Assembly: GCA_949358305.1 (NCBI GenBank)
Contig: OX442317.1
Span: 3,910,186 to 3,974,185 of the forward strand
Direction of reading: 5' to 3'
DNA: 64,000 bases
DNA from: Strigamia acuminata
Lineage: Eukaryota; Arthropoda; Chilopoda; Geophilomorpha; Linotaeniidae
Positions 9,324 to 22,337 of the stretch are shown here, in pieces; within the stretch, counting starts at the first letter, position 1, and the number at the start of each line of letters is the position of its first letter. Under the pieces are notes generated by a model. That model was given only the letters and a program-made list of their open reading frames with translations. It did no database searches and was not told the DNA's origin. The translations under genes and the position numbers were made by a program.

Positions 9324-12300
9324 ATGAACGTCAGAAAACCAATACAACCTATCGACATAGTCCTTCCAGCATTAAAAAAAATGGCTGCAACAGGTAAGCA
9401 CACTAAAACGCGTTCAATGTTTACATTTATTCCTAATCGATTCAATGCAGAAGATACCACACACAATAGTTCAGTCAGTTCATTGTTCAGCCCTGCCAAA
9501 ATCAATTTAGTAAGTTAAGTTTGCAATTACCCCTAAACGAGTGATTTATCAGTTAATTTTTCACAAATACAGCACGATTATTTGACGGCACTCTCACAGA
9601 TATTATGCGTGCCTGCAATCAATCCAAGATTACGAGCGATCAGTGCGAAGCAGTTACGCAGCACTTTCAAACTTGATGGCAAAGGAAATGTCTTTGTGCT
9701 CGGTCAAAATTGGTTGTCGCTTGGATCACACTACCGCAGTACAATCAAACAAAATGTACATGTTAAATACTTTGCGAAACTAAAATATTTTGTATTTTAC
9801 TTCAATTTTAAACCAAAAATGACATCATTTCCTGTTTAAACCCATGTTAAAACTTAAAATACACTTAAACTAAAATTGTTATTTTTATTTTTGGATGCAG
9901 CTATTGGGTTTCGCAAAGTCTGCATAAACCTAAAATTACATTGTAATACCTAAACCTATTGATACATTTAGCTTCTGTCAGTATTGGGCACATCAGCAGT
10001 TGGATCAACCTCCGTGCCTGAATGTATAGCTATTATTGCCTGTGCAGAGTTAGCCCATGGTCAGTGGCCAGAACTAACCGGCATATTAGCTAAGAATGTC
10101 GTCTCCAACATAGAAGCGGAAGATAATATTTTATTCGAAAGCTTGGAAGCTATCAGCTATCTGTGTCAAATTTTCGTAAATAAATAACTTTTAACATTCA
10201 TATTCTTCAGCACATCTATCACTCTTTTTCTCAATTTTAGTCGAACGACGAAGACAAATTGCACCGCAAAGTAAATATCATCAATGTCGAATACGCCAAA
10301 GACATTTTCACAGCCATTGTAGCCGGAATGAAAAATGTTAAGAGGTAAACACCCAAGAAAATCTACAGTTACCGATAAGTATTTCAAAAAATCTGTCTAA
10401 CTTTCAGCGAATGCGTGAGATTGGCGGCTCTCAATGCCTTACCACACGCATTGGAATTCCTTGGACCATCCATAAAACACAAAATGGAATGTCATTCATT
10501 GATGCAAGTCATATGCGAATTAGCCAACACTGGTGACAATGAAATCCTGTTAGCATCTCTTGTCTGTTTGGAGCATCTTATGAAATCCTGTTACCAACAT
10601 ATTCACCATATGGACGCAACAGTTCTATCAGTTTAAGTCAAAATTGATTCAATCCAGGGCTCGAAATGGAGCGGAACCAGAGATCTGCATTGGCGTAAAA
10701 TCCTTACCCGTTACCCGTCCGTTACCCGTCTTCAAAAAAAATTCTCTACCCTACCCTACCCGTTCCTGAACGCGATCACGTGTGTCAGAGATGTGCATTG
10801 GCGTAAAAACCGTACCCGTACGGGTACGGGTACCCAATGCAGGTCTCTGAGCGGAACAACCTGGAGCCGTGTTCCGGTTCGTAAAATTATCGAAAATATT
10901 GTCCCGGTCCGTGAAATTTTTTTTCTTCTGATTTTCTAATTGGCGGGCCCACCGTGGCCCGTCTCTGGCCCACCGTAACTGTCCCTGGCCCACCGTAATC
11001 TGTCCCTGTGGCCCAACCCATCCAGATTTCCCGGTACTAAATTTGTACTCAGTCCAGCCCTGCCGTTCTGGTTGGTGAATTCTTCCATTTCGAGCCCTCG
11101 TTCAATCTATTGGTTAGTGTAGACGTAACACATACATATCTATACAGATTATCTCGAAGGCTATCAAAAGTGACAACAGACAAATCAGTTTCTATGCTGT
11201 CCAATTATGTGATCGACTTTGTCAGGTAAAACAAATTAGACCAGCGATTCTCAACCTGTGGTACAAACAATTCAAAAAGGTCGAGAACCCCTATCTACAA
11301 TAAAAATAAGGAATAAAAAAAAACAACTTCCTACCTTTTAAACGGTGTCTCTTCATTGTGTCGCCGATTATTACTCCCTGGAGAGAGATTCGTTTAAAAA
11401 AACAGGTAAAGTTCGTTTCGCGGACGTCAAGAGACGAAATGAAGCGACTTCTTTCACTGGATTCATTCAATTAAAATGTTCAACCCACTGTCTCTAAATG
11501 TATTTCACATTTCAGCATCAAAACAGACTCGGAAATGGTGGAATGCAGTTCTTCACAAGAGAAACAATAGAACAACTCTTGCCAGCCTTGTTAGAAGCAT
11601 TTGAGAAACAGGTTTCTATCACCGATTGTCTTCAAACACTAAAAAAGAAATTAAAAATAATTAAAATCAAGTCAAATCAATCAATTTGGAAAAGATGCCA
11701 ATTGTAATCTTGTTATTTGTAGGTAGAAGAGCACTCAAATGAAGAAGAAATTAATGAGGATTGCTTCCTTCATTTACTTTACTGCCTGTCATCATTTGCA
11801 TCCCTTGGCCCAGATTGTACCAGTGTTGTTAATTACACACTTGATTTTCTAGAAGCCAATACGAACCACAGAAGTTGGTGTGTCCGATACACGGCAGTAA
11901 GGGCGTTTGGTGAGTGGACACTGGACATGAATCTCAATAAAAAATTGACTAATTGTTTTTGTTCTGTCAAAAACCACAGCTGCCATCATGATCGAGTATA
12001 TGGACACAGATCTAGCAGTGCACAGGGTCCTACCAACACTAGTAAAATTAATTAAAGACGAAAACGTGCTAGTCAGGAAGACCACATCACTCGCAATCGT
12101 GCGCATATGCAGAGACATGCTCGATTCTCATGTAGTGATAGCGCACTTAGAGTCTTTCATCAACGCTCTTTTGCCCTGTTTAGATGCGGACCAGAAGATT
12201 GCTATCAACATCTGCAAGGTACAAGTGTATAACCATGAACCAAGGATAACATGGACACGTGTCCGTGTTATTTCCTATTGATTCATTGTTCTGTGCGCTG

Positions 12301-15300
12301 ATTGAATGCTATTGCGCGCCAACTAAGCATGTTTGTTACCCGTTGTCATCCCAGAATACAGTGCGGCTATATTGTGGCACCATCGGTGGCAAAACGCACT
12401 GAACATGTGGATAGGTGTCCATGTTATCCTTGGCTCATGGTATAACTCGTCTTAGAATTGTATAATCAGATTCTTCTTCGTACAATGTGCAGATTTTGGC
12501 TGAATTGGTGGAAAGTGTTTGCGATTTCAAAAACGACAAAACGAAGCCATACTCATACTGCTTGTCCAGTCATTTTACCATGATAATGCAGCATGTGCTC
12601 AGGACTATGAAAAGGTTGCACCTCTAAAGACATTTCAACTTGTTTATATTTTTTAAACTAGTCTAAAAATAATATTCAAATGACTATGAATGCGCCTAGC
12701 AAACTCCCTCTATACTCAAAACCACCACAACGTTGATCTATTTCACTGGTGTAGTGGCACAAAAAAGTAGCCCAAAACACCAGAATTGTAATCAAAATCC
12801 AGACATTGTGATCGATTACCAACATTGTCAAAGGTGATGCTTTGACACAGAACTACTTTTCCGCGTTGTAGAACACAGTACACAGTTAGGCGTAAACCGG
12901 CTGAAATAGATCAACGTTGTGGTGGTTTTGAGTATAGACAGGTCGTATCAAGAACCAGGCACTCCTTTGAGGCGCTAAGGGATGCATATTTAGCTTACAA
13001 ACTGCAGGCACTTCAGGAATCTTTGTGGCCAGAAGTGACTAATGCATCTAACAGAATTATTAATGCAGATTGGCAAGTTCCCTGCTCAGATTGCGCAAAA
13101 CATACAAAGCAAAACAAAGCAAAACAAATCAAACTAATATCGACACAGATGATAAATTCAAAATTCAAATGCCGTTCAAACTATTAGTCATTCTTGGTCG
13201 CAAAATCAGCACAGGGATTCCTGAAGCGTTTGCAGTTTGTAAATGTGCGACCGGGATCTTCTTGGTAGATCCGTCTACGACAGGGGTCGGCAACCTTTTG
13301 AGACGGAAGAGCCAAAAGTTACAATTTAGGTTTAGGATTAGGTATTTAGGTATCTTGACATCGAAAGAGCTGCAGGTTGCCGACCCCTGGTCTAGGAGTT
13401 CACTATATTACATTTTTAAAACTTTCTTTCGTTAAAGGACGGATGCTGGCGAAAATCTGCAATCGGCACTTCATCTCGTCCTAAAAAATTTAGTTCTGTA
13501 TAGTTCAAGGGTAATAATTCATTCAATTATCAGCTCCCATTGATTCACACTACACAAAAAACTGTTTCAGGATTGTTACAACACCATTCATCAAACTACT
13601 GAGTTGATTGCTAATGAATTAGTTTCCTACCAAGAAAGGAAAAAAGTTGGCTGTTTTAATATTGCTCGTCATCTTGATACTATGTCACTACTATGTTGCA
13701 ACCTAAAGGTACTGTAACTAGGGAAATAGGTGCATAGAACCTATGAAAAGTGTTTCAATTACTTTTTCCTCTTCTAGTGTCTTATATCAAACTTAACTCC
13801 TTTCGACGCTAGCGAAATCAGCGAAAAATATCTCCTTATCTTCTTATTTGTAATCTACGATATAAAGTCAGATTCAGAAGCACTTCACGTTAATATTTTA
13901 GGGGCGATTACACAATTTGTAAAAGGTTAACATTAACCATTAAAGTGTAAGTTGTGTGACCCAGGCATAGCGGACAGAAATGCTGGGGCCCAAACCCAAC
14001 CAGCTTTTGTCCAGACAGACCCCGATATTCAAAAATGTATTTTACAATATATTTCTTATTACTTAATGCATTCCAAAATGTACAGCATTTTGCACAATTA
14101 AGTATTCAGTTTTACCGGCATGCCGGTCTAAGTGAGTGTGAATTTTTTTCAATAAGAATTGAGCCTAAGCAAGCATAAAAAGCATTTTTAGATGTCCAAA
14201 ATGTAGGAAATTGACCTAAATTTCTATAAATTTACCAAGATTTTAGTAATAATCTTCAGAAAATTAAGAAAACTCAAATTTCAGGCCAAAATTCCAATAA
14301 AATTATTCATCCGGGCTCTTTTAAGCATAAAACCAAAAAACCAGCTTTTTCACTTACCGGCATGCCGATATAAACCGGTAAACCCATGTCCATACAATTG
14401 AAAAAAAGCATTTTGAAAATGCATTCATACAACTTACACTAGCTGCATTTGAAAAAATATTTTTAAATTGCAACACTGGAAAAAAACTGCAGCTAATCTA
14501 GTCGCAATGGGCATGCATGCAACATTTAAATTTTAAAGAACAAAATATGTTTACCTGCAATTTTTAACTGACTTTTCCAATGCAGCTACTTAATTTTTTT
14601 TTGTAATTTTTCTAACAAAATTATCTTTTGCAGCTCTTGGAGCGTCATTTTCGAAGTACATTGATGAAATCAAACCGTATTTAATCATCACTTTAGAACA
14701 ATCACACAAACTCCAAGTGAAATATCTGAAACAATAATTCCAAAACAAATTTTAATAATAGTTTGCATGTGTTTGCAGATGTACATTGCAGGGCTCGAAT
14801 TAATGGGCCAGATTTGCATATCAATTAAAAGACACGTTTCTTATTTCTGCGATGAAATTGTCATAATTTTGCTAAATACTTTGAGTGTAATTCATATTAG
14901 AATAACATTTCAGTAAGAAATTGTAATAAAACATTATTTTCTTAACAGAACTCGAAGTGCAACAAAACCGCCAGAAATAAATCTTTAGACATACTGGGCA
15001 AGATGGCTGAAGCAAGTGGCCCATATTTCAAGAAATATTTAGAATCAGTTTTGACTCTACTCATTTCAGTACAATCAGATTTTGAAGAGTATTTCAACAA
15101 CCAAGCAAGTCTTTTTTTTAAAAAAAAATAATAAAATAAATCAAAAATTGCTAATTTTCTACTTTCAGAACAATTTAGATTTAACAAGTGACTTGATTTA
15201 CTTGCATAGGTCCCTATTAAAAGCCTACACAGGAATAATAAAAAGTTTAACTGATAACAGAGGAATTATAACCTGTAAGATTCAAGTAATACAGTATGTT

Positions 15301-15798
15301 GTAAACACAAATACACAATTTACAAAAGAAAAGCCACTTCTTTTCTTACTTACAAACAATAATTCATTTTTATTGATGGAAACAGATGTAAAAACCACAC
15401 TGAAACCGTCTGTAGTCAACATTACTCAGACTATAGTGTATATAGCTGAAAGTGGTCAAGCAGACACCTATCTTACGCCATGTCTTGATCAGTTATGGTT
15501 AGTAAATACTGAATACCATAAATGCTCTACTAGAACGTGGCTGTTTAGTCTAAATTACTTTATGAATGCGCATAGTGACTAATTAATTTCTATTTTTGCC
15601 ATTATTTTTACTTTCAGGGATTTGAGTAACCATTTTGGAGTTAATCTATGTCATATTTTGGACACCAGTTCCATTCGGAAATTGCTTTCCAGAGGACAGG
15701 CTTCGCAGAACACACAAACAATAGCAATTACCAAAAAACTCATCAAAAAAATAGGAAAATTGACGAGCAGGGCAAGTTATCCGTTACATAAATATTAA
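9324..15798 (+). CDS. Importin subunit beta-1-like protein (divergent)
   Basis: Nuclear import receptor built of HEAT repeats, which carries cargo through nuclear pores with importin-alpha and Ran. I traced 21 in-phase exons: 9324-9393, 9451-9509, 9573-9755, 9972-10175, 10241-10344, 10408-10630, 11148-11225, 11516-11611, 11723-11909, 11980-12218, 12493-12614, 12959-13072, 13438-13510, 13571-13708, 13778-13925, 14634-14716, 14779-14886, 14949-15104, 15169-15274, 15386-15497, 15618-15798; about 927 aa (human KPNB1 876). Landmarks: ACAELAHGQWPEL, an acidic loop EEHSNEEEINED, and a C-terminus alignable to the family end. Divergence is high, so a specialised paralogue is possible. Two introns use GC donors (GCAAGT at 13073 and 15105). 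An in-frame upstream ATG lies at 9234. Confidence 0.85.
10655..11099. mobile_element. Composite hAT-like MITE in an importin intron
   Basis: Terminal inverted repeats CAGGGCTCGAAATGGA (left) and TCCATTTCGAGCCCT (right), with near-identical 8-bp flanks (ATTCAATC and GTTCAATC). Inside are a TACCCGT-rich segment bounded by GAGATCTGCATTGG/CCAATGCAGGTCTC-like ends and, at about 10944-11062, a 5'-truncated copy of the GGCCCACCG family also found at 37294 and 38482. Explains why this intron is about 517 nt. Confidence 0.65.
11242..11293. mobile_element. Possible tiny hAT MITE remnant
   Basis: CAGCGATTCTCAACC at the left and an imperfect complement (GTCGAGAACCCCTA) at the right resemble hAT terminal repeats. 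No clear target duplication. Intronic in the importin gene. Confidence 0.4.
12711..12936. mobile_element. MITE with 35-bp perfect terminal inverted repeats
   Basis: Ends TATACTCAAAACCACCAC and the exact complement at the other side, identical over 35 bp; 226 bp in total with TA borders. It shares the stretch ATTTCACTGGTGTA with the palindromic MITE at 6311-6494. It ends 22 bp before the importin splice acceptor used at 12958/12959. Confidence 0.75.
13281..13389. mobile_element. 109-bp hAT MITE
   Basis: Ends CAGGGGTCGGCAACC and GGTTGCCGACCCCTG are perfect inverted repeats of classic hAT type. Flanks GTCTACGA (13273-13280) and GTCTAGGA (13390-13397) are an 8-bp duplication with one mismatch. 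Located in an importin intron. Confidence 0.85.
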
Positions 15799-16369
15799 AT
15801 AAAAAACGGAAATTTATCTAAAACAATTTCCCTTAAAATATTTAAGCATCACAACTTGTATATTGTGTATATGGAAAGATGTAAATTGAACGTAATTTTC
15901 TAACAATACAACCAAAACAAAACTAAGTGAATAAAATGGAATCACGTGAACAATGAAACCACTCGTTCACTCAATTTTTGCAGATTTTTGCGACAAGTAC
16001 GAGTAGCTGACTGAATAACGAATATTTGATCAATCAAGTCTCGACCGTTACTCATTCATCTTACCCTGAATTAAATTAATATAATTACCGTAACTCCTAT
16101 ACAAAGATCATTCTTGCCGCCATTGAAAGGACAAACAAAAGCTCCGGTGACTCACTCTGACGCTGGTTATGCCGACTACAAATTATCTCGCGCTACAACT
16201 CAAAAATTAAAAATTAATTATCAAAATAATTTTAGAAAAATATAACTATATAAATAAACTCACAACTTCTATTTTATATTTTCTGTTATTGTATCCGTTA
16301 GCATGCCAAACTACAGTTCCCAAACACAGCGCCATTTTGTTTCGCCGTGATGACGTATAATTCTCTCAA
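15799..16369. other. Intergenic region between importin-beta and cyclin B
   Basis: AT-rich 3' flank of the importin gene followed by the upstream region of cyclin B. No ORF, RNA gene or repeat recognised, apart from an AATAAA-like run just after the importin stop. Confidence 0.5.
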
Positions 16370-16446
16370 CCAATCGAAATCATAACGTTCATTCTCCCCG
16401 ACCAATAAAAACACCGAACCGTTCTTCCACCAGTTCAATTCAAACC
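16370..16446 (+). promoter_or_regulatory. Paired CCAAT boxes upstream of cyclin B
   Basis: CCAAT at 16370-16374 and 16402-16406, 32 bp apart, followed by TTCAAA near 16441 (the complement of a TTTGAA CHR element), 110-190 bp before the ATG. Two NF-Y CCAAT boxes about one-third of a helical run apart with a CHR is the known arrangement in vertebrate mitotic cyclin promoters. Activity here is inference. Confidence 0.5.
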
Positions 16447-16557
16447 TAGAGGATCGTGCGTTGACTTTTCGGTAGCCCGTGTTTGCAAAGTCCGATTATC
16501 AACTACAACTTTTTATAACCTTTTTATTATCTACAACACATCGCAGGACTCTGCAAG

Positions 16558-18095
16558 ATGGCTTTGCGTGCACATCCTTCGGTAAGTAAACTTTGATCGT
16601 CCCCATCACACGTTCCGAACAACGTTTAAAACGCCCGAAACTTGATTCTAATCCATCTAGGCACTGAACAACGTCAACGTAAGCAAAAAAATGATCGAGA
16701 AACCCGCAGTAGTTACCCGTCGGGCAGCTCTTGGGGATATCGCAAACACCAGAAATGCCGGCGCCGAACTGGTGGCCGCTAAAAAGGTAAAAAAATTAAA
16801 AAAATAAAAATAATTTAAAAAAATAAAACTAAATTTAAACGATTTCTCGCAGATTTTGGGTAAAATCGAGGCGTCGAAACCACCGAGAGTCATCAAACCA
16901 CCGACACAGCGAAAAGTAACTGAAAAACTTGCCGAAAAATTGGAACAACTCGAAGTACGAGAATCGTACTCCGTCCAACAAATCGCCATCATCGAAGACA
17001 TCGACGCTGGAGACGAGAACGAGCCGCATTTGGTCTCCGAATGGGTCAACGAAATCTACGACTATTTGCGCGAACTGGAAGTAATAACCGCAATTTTATC
17101 AAACATCCTTATTTAATATTAACACAAAATTTAATTCAAAGGCTAAACACGTGATCAGACCCAACTATTTGAAATCGAACGCGGAAATTCGACCTCGAAT
17201 GCGAACAGTTTTGGTGGATTGGCTGACCCAAGTTCACGCCAAATTCAACATGCTCCAAGAGACGTTGTATCTCACTGTTGCCATCATGGATCGAATTTTA
17301 CAAGTAAAATTTGTCACAAATTTTAGTCAAATTTAATTTTTAATTTTAATTTTTTTTCCGACAGGATCTCGAAGTGCCGCGTCTAAAATTGCAGCTGATC
17401 GGGCTCACTTCGATGTTGATTGCCGCTAAATACGAAGAGATGTTCGCGCCCGAACTGGAGGAACTTATTTATATATGCGACAACGCGTACACTAAAACCG
17501 AGATCCGCCAAATGGAGTGCGTCATCTTGCAGCAACTCGATTTCAGTCTGGGCCGGCCGCTTCCGTTGCATTTCCTCCGACGGAATTCGAAAGCGGGAAA
17601 GGCGAATTCGCTCGTGCACACCATGGCCAAATATTTAATGGAATTGACTTTGATTCAATACGACATGGTTCATTACAAACCTTCGCTCATCGCTGCCGCT
17701 GCTCTGTGCTTGTCACTCAGATTGCTCCGCGATTCCTCTTGGGTAACACGAACTAAACGAGAAAAATTATTTATAGTAATTAATTGATTGGATTTTTATT
17801 TTTTTTTTAAATAGAATGATACCTTGGTTCACCACAGTAAATATACCGAAAAAGAATTGATGCCGGTAATGGAAAAAATGGCTTTGATCACTGTTGAAGC
17901 AGTAGACAGTCCTTATCAGGTGATTATTACGTACATTTTTTAATTGAATTGAATATTTATATTTTGGATTTTTAGACTGTTCCAGCAAAATACGCCCATG
18001 AAAAGTTTGGTAGAATTAGTAAGTCGAAGCACTTTGAATCGGAAACGTTCATGCGTTTTGTAGAAAAAGCTAAATTGAAGTCGGTCCGAACTTAA
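16558..18095 (+). CDS. G2/mitotic-specific cyclin B
   Basis: Regulatory subunit of CDK1 that drives entry into mitosis. Seven exons in phase: 16558-16581, 16661-16786, 16853-17080, 17142-17303, 17365-17742, 17815-17919, 17976-18095; about 380 aa. The N-terminus carries a canonical destruction box RAALGDIAN for APC/C degradation. The cyclin box includes MRTVLVDWL and [10 protein letters not shown]-terminal cyclin fold complete. Convergent with the SYF1 gene. A second cyclin B gene with the same exon layout lies at 22465. Confidence 0.95.
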
Positions 18096-18547
18096 TTAAA
18101 GAGACATGTACTATTCGCTCTGGTGCAGTTATTTGCTTCTGTATAACGGCAAATACAAACGGCAGTAAATTAATGTATAGATTTTATAAGCTGCAAAAGT
18201 AAATAAAAGAATTTTTCCATACGCCCAACACGAATATTCAAGTGTGGCTTATTTATTTAATACTGGACAGAACAAAAATTTAGTTAAAATTAGTTATTAT
18301 TGTTAGATATCGACATCCAGCGTGAAACACTCATAATAAATACCTTATGCATCGACACCAACCAACAACATAATATGAATAAAAATCGATCTTAATTTAC
18401 ACTTAATGGCGGCAAATTACAACAACGAATCAAAATGTTTATCCTCTGCAGCCAATTTAAAAAAAATAATAATAATCAATAATAATTGCAGCCAAATTGA
18501 AGTCATTCCAAGAAATTAATGTCTGCCGCCATTCCGCCAACACAAAT

Positions 18548-21500
18548 TTAATGTTCCAGTACGGCTTTATTATTTGGTCGTACATAAAGCGTGTCGAACC
18601 CTCTAAATACTTCGCTCGGAATATCTTGCTGCTCGATGTTTACTTCTGCAAAGATTAAATAAATGGATGATAAATTTGTTTTGGAATGTTTGGTTTTTAG
18701 TCGTTTACCTTCTACGGTTTGCTCCTCGTCCGTTTCTCCGTCTTCCTCGATGACTATCTCGTCCGGATTCGCGGCGCGACTCATTTCGGCCAACTTGTCG
18801 TCTTCGAGTTGAGTGGATCCACGAACGAACGACACTTCTTTGGCCGTTTTCGCGACGTCGCCCTTCGCTTCGTTGCTCAGATGAGCAACTTTAGCTTCCA
18901 ACAACCTCATGTCGTCCTTCATACCCGGCGCCAAGTCCGAAACGGTTCCCGTGGTTTGCGAGGACGCGGCCAGCATTTGCGCGCTCATGAAGTTCACTTG
19001 CGTGTTGTAGGTGGCCTGGACGCTGCGTTTGATTCGCAGCATTTCTCTCATGGTGTCTTCGTTCCCATGTCGAATTTCGAATTCCTTCCACGTCTGCCAA
19101 AACTCGCTCGTCGACTGGACAATACAAAAAAACAAATGTCAGCTAAAAGTTGCAATTAAACACCGCAAAAGTGAATAAAAAGTTACCCTCGGATCACATA
19201 TTTGCGAACAATGCGCGTATATTGCCCGCGCACGATCCACTTCTCCCAATTTCCTCTCCAAATCCGCAAACGTCAAACACATGGCTCGAGAGTGATCGTC
19301 CGGGAGCAATTCGATGGCTTTTTCGTAAATTGTTCTCGTGTAAACGATGCCATAGATTTCGGCAGCCTTTTTTATGTAAATATTAAACATCTGTAACGAA
19401 ATTAATTAAATTAAATTAAACGCATCCCGGAACTTGCGAATTAATACCTCAAACATCTCATCGGGCAGCACGGCTTTCGTGGCACGATCGTAAACGGCCA
19501 TTGCGTGTCGAGTCAAACCGTGTTCTTCCTCCAATTTCGCGTACAGAAGGTAAAAATCTAAAATATGAAACAATTGTAAAATAAAAAAAAATTAATTAAT
19601 TCAAACAAAATTTTAAATCAAACTTTACTTTTGGCAAATTTCGCTGGACAATCGGATAAACACTGTTCAAGAAGGTCTCTCGCTCGTTCCAATTTTTTAC
19701 CCCCGTATCGGTTCAAAAATTTGGTTAGATAAGTATTCCATATACTGTACACGTGTGGCCATGTGAACAATGCGATTCCCTTTTCGTACGCCTTTAAAAA
19801 ACGAGATATTACTACTTGAACGGAGCTAAAAATGTCGGTACTTACTTTAAATGCGTCTTCGAAGTAGTTGTTTTCCTCTAGAAAGAGCCCAAAGTTGATG
19901 ATGATTTGCGGTGTAGCGATTCTGAAGTCCACGATCCGATCGTAAACAGTTTTGCACGACTTAAAAGTGCCGAAACTCTCCTCCAAGTCCGCGTACATCG
20001 ACCACACTCTTAACGATTTGTGCAATCTTATTTGGACTGTTTCGGTTTCGTCAAAATAACTAACCTTGCGAGGTGCCGGAGTTGTCGCTCGCTGCATCAA
20101 TTTCAACGCTTCATCGTAGTTTCTGTTAAAATAAAAACGAAAAAATATAATATTTCATGCGATACATTTAAAAAATGGTTCTTGTTTACTCGTGTGTTAA
20201 TTCCGTTTCCGCCCAATCGCACCAAACGGCGGCCAAATCGTCCACCTTCGTATAAGACACTTGAACGGCTTTTTCAAATATAATTCGAGCCTAGAAAATT
20301 TAAAACAACAAAAATTAATAAATTGCACAAACAAATTTGCACATTCATTTCATTACGTCATCTCTCTGTCCATTCTCATCGTAGAACTTTGCGAATGAGA
20401 TCCACAAGCTGTTCAACATTCCCGTCGCTAATTTTGGATCTACGGTTTGAACGGCTTCAGTGTACGTGTTAATAATCTTTAAAAAAAAATACAAAAAAAT
20501 TTAATACAGTTTATTTGTTAAAAAAATACTTATTTTTACTTCGCACGGTTTTCCTTCGAATAATTTAACTCGTTTATGCCATTCGTTTACGTTATGGGGA
20601 TTCTGTCGTAGCAAAACGCTGTTTAAAAGCAACGGCCGACGATCTATTAACCCTTCAAACCGAGCGAGCCGTAAATCGATGTCGATATTCTCTTCCTCCT
20701 GGCCCGTCGACGCTTCCATTTTAGCACTGATCATGCTTTCTTCAAATTGCGCGTACGCATCAAACACTTGGCTGAAATCTCGCACGGTCGTAACGGTTTG
20801 AATCGCTTCTTCGTATATGTCACGAGCCTACGCATTCAAACAAAGAAATTAAAATTAAAATTAAAAAAGAAATAGAATAAACTCGTTTACTCTTTCGAAT
20901 AAGCCACTTCGAATGTAATAATCGGCGAGAGAATTCCATAATTGGCCGAGTTGTTCCGTGTATCTTTCGAGCCCACCTCTGATGATCGCGTCAACTTTCA
21001 ACGACTTGACGTGGTCGGGATTTTTAGACATTAAATCACAAAGTTCGTTCCACAACTTCAAATAACAAACCATTAGACAATTAAATTGATTTCTATTCAA
21101 TAACTTTTTACTTGATGATTCGATTTCCCTTCCTTCGATACGAAATCATTATTATTAACGATTTCAGCGAGCCTGACCGCGGCTTCGTCCAATCTCCCAA
21201 TGGATTTTAAGTAATCGATGAATTCCTCCACGTCTTCTGGATGTAACTGTAACATTAAACGAAATAAATTAGGAAATTTCAACAAAAAAAAAATCAATTT
21301 TTCCAACCACAACCTTTAAATATCGCCGATAGATTCGAACAGCCGTCTCAGGAATAGGATGCGACCTGACAAACACTAAATAAGGTTTCCAAATGCGTCG
21401 ATGTTGGGTAACTGGAAGCGCCCTTAAAGCCTGGTCGAACGCTTGACGAGTGATTGTAATTTTCTTCTGGCTAACCAAGAACTGACAATAATCCAACCAG

Positions 21501-21928
21501 ATTCTGGGCATCTGCCGAACAAAAAAATTGATCATTTCATATAAAAATAATTACACTATAGTAATTAATATACTTTATGCATAAACACCAACGATCGTTC
21601 AAAAGCGTTGTTCACATCATCGTAGGCCGGGTCGGTAATGCATTTACCAAGCACCTGTTCCCTTCTCACTTTAAGATAATTATACCACAATTTGTAACTG
21701 CCGGGTAATTGCCGCAATGCCCTTTCATATATTAAATTGACCACTTCGTTGTCCGCGCTTTTTTTAAACTGAATGTAGCGCAGCCAATGTTTCAGGGAAT
21801 ATGGGTTGCGCAGAATTTCTTCTTCATATGGCAGATCTTCCTCGTTCTGTAGAAATAAAATGTTATATTTTAATAAAGTATTCTTAGTGCAATAAAAAGT
21901 TGAGACTTACAAATGTGATAGCCACCAT
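18548..21928 (-). CDS. XAB2: Pre-mRNA-splicing factor SYF1 / XAB2
   Basis: HAT-repeat (half-TPR) scaffold of the spliceosomal NineTeen complex; in mammals also linked to transcription-coupled repair. The first exon is very short (MVAITF), then NEEDLPYEEEILRNPYSLKHW starts the HAT array, which covers most of the protein in about a dozen short exons. The C-terminal part has the conserved FMSAQMLA and an acidic tail (DGETDEEQTVE), ending with YVRPNNKAVLEH. Length is close to the usual 850 aa. It starts 537 bp from the divergent second cyclin B gene. Start is the first ATG before donor GTAAGT. Confidence 0.93.
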
Positions 21929-22244
21929 CGTGAGTTTCTTTTTGTACTTACTGCACGACGTAAACCTGACGTCTGCGATCGTAGGTTTTATCTAGGCGCC
22001 CCCAAAAGGTGTTTAAATAGTCTGGTCAAATTTTTCCTGCATCGTGATAGGTTGGTTTCAGTTTCATTTGGTTGGTCACTATAGTAAATTTTTCAAATGT
22101 ATATTTTATTTTGAATTTACTTTAATACTGTTATTCAAAATAATAAATTAAAACAACATATTCAAATTTTGTCTGTGTGCTGTTTTGTTTTTATTTCTTT
22201 CCTAAACGCAATAAAAATCGATGGTAATTTCCGCTTGACGACAA

Positions 22245-22337
22245 CCAATCAAAACACGTTTAATTCTCCGCAGCCAATAGGAAAATGCGAGGTCAATTTA
22301 AAATGGCAAAACATTGATAAAATACTCTATAAAAGCT
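22245..22337 (+). promoter_or_regulatory. Paired CCAAT boxes and TATA-like box upstream of second cyclin B
   Basis: CCAAT at 22245-22249 and 22274-22278 (29 bp apart), TTTAAA at about 22297 and CTATAAAAG at about 22328. The layout mirrors that upstream of the first cyclin B gene. The 536-bp gap to the divergent SYF1 start may serve both genes. Confidence 0.45.

Noticed and set aside
9164-9505. 113-aa minus-strand ORF with hydrophobic segments
   Set aside because: Antisense to importin exons 1a/1b; the plus strand has correct splice sites and aligns with the importin N-terminus.
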